A DNA stretch of 6,170 bases from Burkholderiales bacterium (GTDB lineage: Bacteria > Pseudomonadota > Gammaproteobacteria > Burkholderiales > SG8-39), in NCBI GenBank assembly GCA_020846575.1, contig JADLDQ010000097.1:1-6170 (forward strand). The letters are read 5' to 3'. Made by a program: the position numbers and the translations under genes. This document shows, piece by piece, positions 1-5,573 of the stretch; positions within the stretch are counted from its first letter, which is position 1; every line of letters begins with the position of its first letter. Below the pieces are notes generated by a model, which saw only the letters and a list, made by a program, of their open reading frames with translations, was not told where the DNA came from and did not search any database.

Positions 1-448
1 CAGGCAGCGCGTTGCGCGCGTCGATGAGAAACACGCCGCCGTCGCGCTCTTCGATGGCCAGCGGCGTCAGTGCGCCGCCGGCGCACGGGCCGCCGGCGGC
101 GCACTGTCCGGTGTCGGGCGCGTACAGGGCGCCGTGAAGCGAGCATACCAAATGGCGTGCCTCGCCATCGAAGAAGCGGCCCTCGGTCCAGTCGAGCTGC
201 GCCCGGGCATGCGCGCATCGGTTCAGGTACGCGCGCACCCTGCCCTGGAAGCGGATCGCGAACGCCGGTTCGCCGCGGCCGCCGAGCGTGACCGCGAAGC
301 GCACGCCCGGCCCGGCATCGCGAAGCTCGGCGCCCGCGCACACGAAGCTCGGCGCCCGCGCACACGAAGCTCGGCGCCCGCGCACACGAAGCTCGGCGCC
401 CGCGCACACGAAGCGCTCAGCGGCGTGCTCAGGCGGGTCCGAGGCCAT
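1..448 (-). CDS. Small Rieske [2Fe-2S] protein (3' end missing), N-terminus expanded by tandem repeat
   Basis: An open frame of 149 codons runs on the minus strand from ATG at 448-446 to the left edge with no stop. The C-terminus is therefore missing. The Rieske cluster motif is visible: C78-A-H80, then 21 residues, then C102-S-L-H105, giving two Cys and two His ligands for a [2Fe-2S] cluster. Two further cysteines follow in CAAGGPCAGG (C116, C122), as in small Rieske or ferredoxin-subunit-like proteins. I see no signal peptide or membrane segment, so it is probably a soluble cytoplasmic electron-transfer protein; its partner is unknown. The ATG is chosen because the residues after it (MASDPPEHAAERFVCAG) read straight into the domain. 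It lies inside the rluC 3' end (20-nt overlap, another frame), which suggests translational coupling. Residues from about 14 to 43 are encoded by a four-copy 22-bp repeat; one copy alone would give a normal-looking N-terminus. The domain call is firm, the physiological role is not known. Confidence 0.88.
   Translation of the reverse strand, partial: MASDPPEHAAERFVCAGAELRVRGRRASCARAPSFVCAGAELRDAGPGVRFAVTLGGRGEPAFAIRFQGRVRAYLNRCAHARAQLDWTEGRFFDGEARHLVCSLHGALYAPDTGQCAAGGPCAGGALTPLAIEERDGGVFLIDARNALP
321..414. repeat. 22-bp perfect tandem repeat, 4 copies plus 6-bp partial
   Basis: Four identical 22-bp copies lie at 321-342, 343-364, 365-386 and 387-408, followed by a 6-bp partial copy at 409-414. 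The array lies within the 5' part of the minus-strand Rieske gene. Because 22 is not a multiple of three, each copy is read in a new frame: the first and fourth copies give FVCAGAELR, while the two middle ones give VRGRRAS and CARAPS-type peptides. Three extra copies add 66 bp, so the frame is restored. Perfect identity between copies points to recent slippage or recombination, or to an assembly error. Confidence 0.95.
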
Positions 449-1358
449 CGAGAAAACCCGCGAGCGCGGCCGGCAGCGGCGATTCGACGACGAGGGTGGC
501 ACTGCTCGCCGGGTGCTCCAGGCGCATGCGCGCGGCGTGCAGGAACATGCGCCGCAGGCCGCGCGCCGCGAGCTCGCGGTTCCAGGCGAAGTCGCCGTAC
601 TTGTCGTCGCCGGCGATCGGATGCGCGAGGTGCGCGAGGTGCACCCGGATCTGGTGCGTGCGCCCGGTGCGCAGGGCCGCGCGCACCAGCGTGCAGTCAT
701 CGAACACGCGCTCCGGGTGGACGACGGTGAGCGATTCCTTGCCCTGCGCGTCCACGCTCACCCGCCGCTCGCCCGCGCGCGTGAGGTACTTGCGCAGCGA
801 CAGGCGGATGCTGCGTTGCGCCCCCCGCCAGCGGCCGCGCACCAGCGCGAGGTAGTCCTTCTCGGTTCGGCCCTCGCGCAGCGCGGCGTGCAGCGTGAGC
901 AGCGCCTGGCGCTTCTTGGCGAGCAGCAGCACGCCCGAGGTCTCGCGGTCCAGACGATGGACCAGTTCCAGGAAGCGCAACCCCGGGCGCGCCGCGCGCA
1001 CGCGCTCGATCACGCCGAAGGACACGCCGCTGCCTCCGTGCACCGCGATGCCGGCGGGCTTGTCGAGCGCGAGCAGCCACTCGTCCTCGTAGAGCACCGG
1101 CAGGGCGATCGGCGCGGCCCGCTCCCGCGCCTCGCGCTCGGCGGCGCGCAGTGGCGGAATGCGTACCCGGTCGCCTTCGCGCAGGCGGTAGGTCGCGCCG
1201 GCGCGGCGGCTGTTGACTCTCACCTGCCCGGTGCGCAGGATGCGGTAGATGTGGCTGCGCGGAACGCCCTTGCATTCGCGCAGCAGGAAATTGTCTATCC
1301 TCTGGCCGTCCGAGCCGGCTTCGACCGGAATCGTCGATACGTTGCTTAAATCCTTCAT
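429..1358 (-). CDS. rluC: 23S rRNA pseudouridine synthase RluC
   Basis: This 309-residue protein is a complete RluA-family pseudouridine synthase. In E. coli RluC converts uridines 955, 2504 and 2580 of 23S rRNA to pseudouridine. An S4 RNA-binding domain occupies roughly residues 18-80 (RIDNFLL, then SHIYRILRTGQVRVN). The catalytic domain follows, with the HRLDRETSG motif at 134-142 (catalytic Asp137), the RTGRTHQIRVH motif at 230-240 and DDKYGD at 251-256. Length is close to the 319 residues of E. coli RluC. The start ATG at 1358-1356 is preceded by a weak GGAAA. A second ATG at 1365 is out of frame. The gene is divergent from rne, the classical rluC/rne arrangement, which separates RluC from RluD or RluA. 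Its stop (TGA, 431-429) lies 15 nt past the start of the downstream Rieske gene, so the two are probably one transcript. No residue of the core motifs is missing. Confidence 0.95.
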   Translation of the reverse strand: MKDLSNVSTIPVEAGSDGQRIDNFLLRECKGVPRSHIYRILRTGQVRVNSRRAGATYRLREGDRVRIPPLRAAEREARERAAPIALPVLYEDEWLLALDKPAGIAVHGGSGVSFGVIERVRAARPGLRFLELVHRLDRETSGVLLLAKKRQALLTLHAALREGRTEKDYLALVRGRWRGAQRSIRLSLRKYLTRAGERRVSVDAQGKESLTVVHPERVFDDCTLVRAALRTGRTHQIRVHLAHLAHPIAGDDKYGDFAWNRELAARGLRRMFLHAARMRLEHPASSATLVVESPLPAALAGFLDGLGPA

Positions 1359-1370
1359 TTTCCATACAAT
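1342..1370 (+). promoter_or_regulatory. Candidate sigma70-type promoter for rne
   Basis: TTGCTT (1342-1347) and TACAAT (1365-1370) are separated by exactly 17 bp. The -10 box matches the consensus at 5 of 6 positions, the -35 at 3 of 6. The site overlaps the first codons of the divergent rluC gene. Transcription from here would give an rne leader of about 440 nt, comparable to the long autoregulatory leader known for E. coli rne (361 nt). In such a GC-rich window a good TACAAT is rare, but there is no experimental support. Confidence 0.35.
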
Positions 1371-1546
1371 CTGCGCCAGCCTGCAGAATGCGGCTGCAAA
1401 TCATCGTTGCGCGTCCCGCGCGGCGGAGGCATGAGTAACGGCGGCAGCCCGCGTCCGAGTCATCTTTCTGGAACCGAACCGATTCCAAGCAGGACCGGAT
1501 TCAGCCGGCGATAGGCGGGTCACCGAATGACCCTTGAAACCACCTG

Positions 1547-1575
1547 ATGATACAAGCGCGTCCGATCCATTCGAA
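1547..1575 (-). promoter_or_regulatory. Candidate promoter toward rluC
   Basis: On the minus strand TTCGAA (1575-1570) is followed after 17 bp by TATCAT (1552-1547). The -10 matches the consensus at 5 of 6 positions; the -35 is poor. Read on the plus strand, the same stretch contains TGATACAAG (1548-1556), resembling an extended -10 pointing toward rne. The spot may therefore be a bidirectional promoter, with an rluC leader of roughly 180 nt. Support is only by sequence resemblance. Confidence 0.22.
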
Positions 1576-1780
1576 GGCGGAATTCGCGGCCGGCCCGGAA
1601 CGGGCCGCCGAAGACAAACCCGGCCCCGAGACCCATCCGGCGACAGCGCGGCAGGAGCACGGCGCAACCGCGGCAGGAGAGCGGAACGACCGAGGCGGAC
1701 ATGCGGCGAGAATCGCGGCAAGAGCCCGGCTGACATCCAGCGAGCACGATGAAGCGATAGCCTGAAGAGGCAGGGCGCAC

Positions 1781-1813
1781 GGTTTTGTCCCGCCCGCGCG
1801 CGGGAGAACAACC
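1781..1813 (+). promoter_or_regulatory. rne ribosome binding site inside a potential sequestering hairpin
   Basis: A strong Shine-Dalgarno sequence GGGAG (1802-1806) lies 8 nt before the ATG at 1815 and fixes that start. It can pair with upstream sequence: TCCCG (1788-1792) with CGGGA (1801-1805), loop CCCGCGCG, and an outer GGTT (1781-1784) with AACC (1810-1813). A competing small palindrome CCCGCGCGCGGG (1793-1804) would also hide the GGG. Such a fold could reduce translation of rne, but no folding energy was computed. Confidence 0.45.
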
Positions 1814-1814
1814 C

Positions 1815-4799
1815 ATGAAGCGCATGCTGTTCAACGCGACCCAGGCCGAGGAACTCCGGGTCGCCATTGTCGATGGCCAGAAACTGCTGGACCTCGACAT
1901 CGAATCGGCCGGTAAGGAACAGAAGAAGAGCAACATCTACAAGGGTGTCATCACCCGCGTGGAGCCGAGCCTGGAAGCCGCGTTCATCGACTACGGCTCG
2001 GAGCGCCACGGTTTCCTCCCCTTCAAGGAGATCGCCCGCTCGTACTTCAAGCCGGGCATCGACGCGGGCCGCGCCCGCATCCAGGATGCCGTCGAGGAAG
2101 GCGACGAACTGATCATCCAGGTCGAGAAGGACGAGCGCGGCACCAAGGGCGCGGCGCTCACCACCTTCATCAGCCTGGCGGGGCGCTACCTGGTCCTGAT
2201 GCCCAACAACCCGCGCGGCGGCGGCGTGTCGCGCCGAGTCGAGGGCGAAGAGCGCAACGAGCTGCGCGACCTGGTGGAGCAGCTCGAGCTGGCGCAGGGC
2301 ATGAGCATCATCGCGCGCACCGCCGGCATCGGCCGCAGCCTGGAGGAGCTGCAGTGGGACCTCAACTACCTCATGAAGGTGTGGGAGGCGATCACCGGCG
2401 CGGCGGCCCCCCAGCGCGACGAGAGCGGCAAGCTCCAGAACCCCGCGCCCTATCTCATCTACCTCGAATCCAACCTCGTGGTGCGGGCGATCCGCGACTA
2501 CTTCCACGACGAGATCGGCGAGATCCTGGTCGACACCGAGGAAATCTACGAGCAGGCGCGCGCCTTCATGGCGGCGGTGATGCCCAACAAAGTGCAGCTG
2601 GTCAAGCACTACCGCGACACGGTGCCGCTGTTCTCGCGCTTCCAGATCGAGCACCAGATCGAGTCCGCGTACTCGCGCCAGGTGTCGCTTCCCTCCGGGG
2701 GCGCGGTGGTGATCGACCATACCGAGGCGCTGGTGGCGATCGACGTGAACTCGGCGCGCGCCACGCGCGGCGGCGATATCGAGGAAACCGCCTTCAGGAC
2801 CAATATGGAGGCGGCCGAGGAGGTGGCGCGGCAGCTGCGGCTGCGCGACCTGGGCGGCCTTATCGTCATCGATTTCATCGACATGGAGAACCAGCGCAAC
2901 CAGCGCGAGGTGGAGAACCGCCTGCGCGAGGCGATGCGCTACGACCGCGCCCGGGTGCAGCTGGGCAAGATATCGCGCTTCGGCCTGATGGAGCTGTCGC
3001 GCCAGCGGCTGCGGCCCTCGCTCGGGGAGACCGCGCACCAGCCCTGCCCGCGCTGCAGCGGTACCGGCTTCATCCGCGGCACCGAGAGCACCGCGCTGCA
3101 CATCCTGCGCATCCTCCAGGAAGAGGCGATGAAGGAGAACAGCGCCGCGGTGCACGCGCAGGTGCCCGTGGACGTGGCCGCGTTCCTGCTGAACGAGAAA
3201 CGCGCCGACATCTCCTCCATCGAAGCGCGCATCAAGGTGAACGTCGTGATCATCCCGAACGTGCACCTGGAACCGCACAACTACCGCATCCAGCGCCTGC
3301 GCCACGACGACCTGAACCAGGAGGGCGCGCTGCCGCCCTCGTACAACCTGGTCGAGGCGCCCACCGAGGCCGAGCAGGCAGCGCCGGGTCAGGAGCCGAA
3401 ACCCGCGCGCCCGCAGGCCGCGGTGCAGAACGTGGTCCCCGAGCAGCCGGCGCCGTCCCCGGCCGCCGCGGCGCCCATTGCGGCCGCCGTGCCGGCAGCA
3501 CCGGTTGCAGCCGCACACGCGGAGCGCGCCGGGCTGTTCGATCGCATCCTCGGCTGGTTCAAGCGCCCCGAAGAAGCGCCGGCGGCCAACGAGGAGACCG
3601 TGCAGCCGCAGGCCGCCGCCCCGCAGCGGCGCGAACCCGAACGCCGCGAGGCGCAACGGCGCGAACCGGAGCGAAGGGGAGGACGCGACCAGCGCGGCCG
3701 CCGCGAACGCGGCGAGGCGCGCGCGCAGGGCGGGGAACGCCGCGAAGGCCGCCCGCCGCAGGGCCGGCCCGAGCGGCCGGAAGATTCGCCGGGCGCGGAG
3801 CGCGGCGAGCGCGGGCCCCAGCGCCAGCGCGGCGAGCGCACGGAGCGCGGCCGGGGTGAGCGTCCGGGACGCGACACATTCCGCCACGAGGCTCGCGACC
3901 CCCAGCAGCGCGACGAGTCCAGGCACGAGGCCGAGCGCCGCAGGCAGATGGAACACGGGCAGGCGCTCGCGGCCGCCGAGGAAAGAATAGCCGGTGAAGG
4001 CGAACGTCCCTCGCGGGTCGAGAGCGAACGTCCTCCGAGGGTCGAGAGCGAACGTCCTCCGAGGGTCGAGAGCGAACGTCCTCCGAGGGCCGAGAGCGAA
4101 CGCCCCTCGCAGGCCGAGAGCGAGCGTCCTCCGAGGGTCGAGGGCGAGCGTCCGCCTCGAGCCGAAGGCGAGCGTGCCCCTCGACCCGAAGGCGAGCGTG
4201 CCCCTAGGGGCGAAGGCGAGCGCGGCGAGGGCCGCCGCCGGCGGGGGCGGGGTCGCGGCGATCGCGCCGGGCGCGCGCCTGCGGTGACGCCAGCGGGCGC
4301 CGAGCCCAGCGCTGCGCCCGCCACGCCGCAGAGCGAGCTTCCCCTGGCCAGCGCACAGCCCGCGGATGCCGCGGCGCCACCCGGGGCGCCGGCAGGGGCG
4401 CCGGCCGAACCGCTGCCGCTGATCGAGCGCGCCGCGGGGCGCACCGAAACGGCGCCGGCGCAGGCGGAATCCGTCGTGGCCGCCCGAAGCGCCGAATCGT
4501 CGTCGCTGCTGCCGCCGCCGACCCGCGAATCCTTCGCCGAGATGTTCTCCCGGCGCGAGCCGGCTGCGCCGCAGGCACCGGGCGCACCGCGTGCGGCCGA
4601 GCTGGCGCCGGTGGACATCGCGCAGGCGCTGAGGGAGAGCGGGTTGCAGATGGTCGAGACGCGCGCCGACGCGAAGCGCGCCGAACCGGTCCAGCCCGAG
4701 CAGCCGCCGGTGGGTGCGCCGCGCGTGCGCCGTCCGCCGCCCGCCTCGCTGAGCGAACCGATGGTGCAAGTGGAAACGCGGCACGATCAACCCGGCTGA
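1815..4799 (+). CDS. rne: Ribonuclease E
   Basis: This is the endoribonuclease that starts decay of most mRNAs, processes rRNA and tRNA and scaffolds the RNA degradosome; it has 994 residues (E. coli: 1061). The start at 1815 follows GGGAG by 8 nt and gives MKRMLFNATQAEELRVA, the canonical N-terminus; a TTG ten codons upstream is rejected. Catalytic half: S1 domain about 38-125, 5'-sensor region about 130-215, DNase I-like domain with magnesium ligands D310 (ALVAIDVNS) and D353 (VIDFID), equivalent to E. coli D303 and D346, then the zinc-link CPRC (C411, C414), which supports the tetramer, and the small domain to about residue 500. The second half is low complexity: an Ala/Pro linker, an amphipathic helix at 570-587, Arg-rich RNA-binding stretches at about 604-710 and 806-820, an octapeptide array (727-806), and a C-terminal tail ending MVQVETRHDQPG. 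The long tail separates it from the short paralogue RNase G. Divergent from rluC as expected. Confidence 0.97.
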   Translation: MKRMLFNATQAEELRVAIVDGQKLLDLDIESAGKEQKKSNIYKGVITRVEPSLEAAFIDYGSERHGFLPFKEIARSYFKPGIDAGRARIQDAVEEGDELIIQVEKDERGTKGAALTTFISLAGRYLVLMPNNPRGGGVSRRVEGEERNELRDLVEQLELAQGMSIIARTAGIGRSLEELQWDLNYLMKVWEAITGAAAPQRDESGKLQNPAPYLIYLESNLVVRAIRDYFHDEIGEILVDTEEIYEQARAFMAAVMPNKVQLVKHYRDTVPLFSRFQIEHQIESAYSRQVSLPSGGAVVIDHTEALVAIDVNSARATRGGDIEETAFRTNMEAAEEVARQLRLRDLGGLIVIDFIDMENQRNQREVENRLREAMRYDRARVQLGKISRFGLMELSRQRLRPSLGETAHQPCPRCSGTGFIRGTESTALHILRILQEEAMKENSAAVHAQVPVDVAAFLLNEKRADISSIEARIKVNVVIIPNVHLEPHNYRIQRLRHDDLNQEGALPPSYNLVEAPTEAEQAAPGQEPKPARPQAAVQNVVPEQPAPSPAAAAPIAAAVPAAPVAAAHAERAGLFDRILGWFKRPEEAPAANEETVQPQAAAPQRREPERREAQRREPERRGGRDQRGRRERGEARAQGGERREGRPPQGRPERPEDSPGAERGERGPQRQRGERTERGRGERPGRDTFRHEARDPQQRDESRHEAERRRQMEHGQALAAAEERIAGEGERPSRVESERPPRVESERPPRVESERPPRAESERPSQAESERPPRVEGERPPRAEGERAPRPEGERAPRGEGERGEGRRRRGRGRGDRAGRAPAVTPAGAEPSAAPATPQSELPLASAQPADAAAPPGAPAGAPAEPLPLIERAAGRTETAPAQAESVVAARSAESSSLLPPPTRESFAEMFSRREPAAPQAPGAPRAAELAPVDIAQALRESGLQMVETRADAKRAEPVQPEQPPVGAPRVRRPPPASLSEPMVQVETRHDQPG
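3522..3575 (+). other. RNase E membrane-targeting amphipathic helix (residues 570-587)
   Basis: Within rne, residues 570-587 read ERAGLFDRILGWFKRPEE. Leu, Phe, Ile and Trp alternate with Arg, Asp and Lys so that a helix would have one greasy and one charged face. It sits just after the Ala/Pro linker that follows the catalytic half, the same relative place as the membrane-targeting segment A of E. coli RNase E (around residues 565-582). It probably anchors the enzyme to the inner membrane. This is inferred from position and pattern. Confidence 0.7.
3993..4232 (+). repeat. 24-bp in-frame tandem repeat in rne encoding an octapeptide (about 10 units)
   Basis: Ten consecutive 24-bp units encode residues 727-806 of RNase E. 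The consensus is [VA]E[SG]ERPPR, grading into AEGERAPR and GEGERGEG. Units two to four (4017-4040, 4041-4064, 4065-4088) are identical base for base; outer units have diverged. Each typical unit holds two Glu and two Arg, so it is nearly charge-neutral, unlike the strongly basic stretches on both sides. The array is a polyampholyte spacer that probably grows and shrinks by whole units without frame loss. Confidence 0.93.
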
Positions 4800-4807
4800 G
4801 GGCGCGA

Positions 4808-4843
4808 CATTCCCGGCGGGCCGGATCCGCCAGCCGGGGAATG
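4808..4843 (+). terminator. Hairpin after rne, possible terminator or mRNA 3' end structure
   Basis: CATTCCC (4808-4814) pairs perfectly with GGGAATG (4837-4843). Inside, GGCGG (4815-4819) can pair with CCGCC (4827-4831), leaving a short internal bulge. It begins 9 nt after the rne stop codon. No T-run follows on the plus strand, so it is not a classical intrinsic terminator; it may stabilise the rne 3' end or work together with Rho. The remaining bases of the 120-bp gap up to 4919 show only a weak TATACC (4862-4867) that could be a -10 box. Confidence 0.45.
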
Positions 4844-4903
4844 AGCCTCGTCTCGACGCTGTATACCCTGCTGCTGCCGGTGCGTCGGCCGGCGCGCGTT
4901 CAA

Positions 4904-4913
4904 CTCCCGGGAG
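4904..4913. promoter_or_regulatory. Palindrome overlapping the ribosome binding site of the secreted-protein gene
   Basis: CTCCCGGGAG is a perfect 10-bp palindrome whose right half is the Shine-Dalgarno sequence GGGAG for the gene starting at 4920. As RNA, the two halves are too close to form a hairpin within one molecule. It could arise by chance in GC-rich DNA; a regulatory role is speculative. Confidence 0.3.
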
Positions 4914-4919
4914 CAGCGT

Positions 4920-5516
4920 ATGAACACGCGTGTCTTAGACCTCGTGACAGGCGTCCTCGCGCTGTCCTGCGCGGCCGCGTGGGCGCAGCAGCCTAACGTC
5001 AACGTCCGGGGCGTGGTGACCGCCTTCGACGGCAGCGTGATCTCGGTGAAGGCGCGCGACGGCAACGACGTCCGGGTGGACCTGCCGCCCAAGACGCCGG
5101 TCTCGACCACGCTGCCCCTGAAGCTCGAGGACATCAAACCCGGGACGGTGCTCGGCGTCACCACGGTAAGACGTGCCGACGGGGCGGTGGTGGCCATCGA
5201 CGTGCGCCCCATCCCGCCCACCGCGCCCCAGGGGCGTTCGCCCTACGACCTGCAGCCCGGCTCCACCATGACCAACGCCGTGCTCGAGGCCTCGGTCGCG
5301 GCGACCTCCGGGCAGGAACTGACGCTGAACTACAAGGCCGGCACGGTGAAGGTGCTGGTGCCGCCGGGCACGCCGATGTCGCGCGCCGCGCCCGGCTCGA
5401 CGGCGGACATCCGGCCGGGCGAGACGATCTACGTCGCCGCGCGGCCGGGCGACGGGGGAAAGCTCACGGCGGTGCGGGTGCAGGTGAGCAGGGATGGCGT
5501 CAAACCGACGCAGTGA
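4920..5516 (+). CDS. Secreted protein with two DUF5666-like domains, function unknown
   Basis: This 198-residue protein starts at ATG 4920, with GGGAG (4909-4913) 6 nt upstream. Residues 1-22 look like a Sec signal peptide: Arg4, a hydrophobic core (VTGVLALSCAAA) and a cleavage site AWA before QQPN. The protein is then probably periplasmic. Cys17 lies in ALSC, which is a poor lipobox, so a lipoprotein is unlikely. The mature part has two similar beta-rich halves, about 28-97 and 121-190. Each contains V-x-x-PP-x-TP-x-S followed exactly 15 residues later by DI-x-PG (PPKTPVS 56-62 with DIKPG 71-75; PPGTPMS 148-154 with DIRPG 163-167). This pattern (a VxGxV opening, strands, then a DIKPG turn) resembles DUF5666-type small beta-barrel domains. 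No catalytic or metal site is evident. It follows rne in the same direction after a hairpin and converges on uvrB; a role linked to either is not shown. Annotating it as a transporter would be unsupported. Confidence 0.85.
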   Translation: MNTRVLDLVTGVLALSCAAAWAQQPNVNVRGVVTAFDGSVISVKARDGNDVRVDLPPKTPVSTTLPLKLEDIKPGTVLGVTTVRRADGAVVAIDVRPIPPTAPQGRSPYDLQPGSTMTNAVLEASVAATSGQELTLNYKAGTVKVLVPPGTPMSRAAPGSTADIRPGETIYVAARPGDGGKLTAVRVQVSRDGVKPTQ

Positions 5517-5536
5517 TCCGGCGCAGCGACGGCAAC

Positions 5537-5563
5537 GGCGGCGCACACCCCGCGCGCGCCGCC
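5537..5563. terminator. GC-rich hairpin between convergent genes
   Basis: GGCGGCGC (5537-5544) pairs perfectly with GCGCCGCC (5556-5563) around an 11-nt loop. It lies in the 57-bp gap between the convergent stop codons of the secreted-protein gene (5516) and uvrB (5574), where a bidirectional terminator is expected. There is no T-run on either strand, so confidence is limited. Confidence 0.42.
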
Positions 5564-5573
5564 AGGCCTGCGC

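Larger units (their letters stand above)
1359..1814 (+). promoter_or_regulatory. Divergent rluC/rne intergenic region and probable structured rne leader
   Basis: These 456 bp between two divergent genes carry no convincing gene; the short open frames here lack recognisable protein features and a good ribosome binding site. Several hairpins can be seen: 1469-1487 (TGGAA/TTCCA with an inner CG pair), 1517-1533 (perfect GGGTCA/TGACCC, 5-nt loop), 1587-1610 (CGG plus CGGCCCG against CGGGCCG plus CCG, GAA loop, one bulged C) and 1781-1813 over the rne ribosome binding site. The decamer GCGGCAGGAG occurs twice between about 1650 and 1685. In E. coli, RNase E binds hairpins in its own long 5' leader and destroys its mRNA; a similar role here is inference from position and structure. 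I do not recognise a known leader motif by sequence. Confidence 0.5.

Noticed and set aside
321..408. CRISPR-like array
   Set aside because: The 22-bp copies are directly adjacent with no spacers, so this is a tandem repeat inside a gene.
288..1349. Long plus-strand open frame opposite rluC, and a related one at 134-730 opposite the Rieske gene
   Set aside because: Composition is Arg/Ala/Gln/His-rich without a family match; both are shadows of the well-supported minus-strand genes.
1517..1533. Perfect GGGTCA/TGACCC inverted repeat as an intrinsic terminator
   Set aside because: It lies between divergent genes, not after one, and no T-run follows; noted only as a leader hairpin or possible operator.
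1547..1765. Small open frame of 72 codons in the rne leader (and an overlapping one from 1534)
   Set aside because: No convincing ribosome binding site or recognisable protein features; its start overlaps a promoter-like sequence. An upstream ORF role cannot be excluded but is not supported.
1785..1814. RNase E start at TTG 1785
   Set aside because: The extra ten residues are unlike the conserved N-terminus, while ATG 1815 has a well-placed GGGAG and gives the canonical MKRML start.
3250..4618. Minus-strand and alternative-frame proteins across the Arg-rich part of rne
   Set aside because: Low-complexity Ser/Arg/Pro products of the rne repeats read in other frames; no independent evidence for a gene.
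1401..4790. Open frame of more than 1100 codons antisense to rne
   Set aside because: It is the mirror of rne codon bias in GC-rich DNA: rich in Arg, Leu and Ala, with no recognisable domain, covering the rne repeats and parts of the intergenic region. rne itself is unambiguous.
4920..4970. Lipoprotein signal at Cys17 of the secreted protein
   Set aside because: ALSC does not fit the lipobox well (Ala at -3), while AWA before QQ at residue 22 is a good ordinary signal peptidase site.
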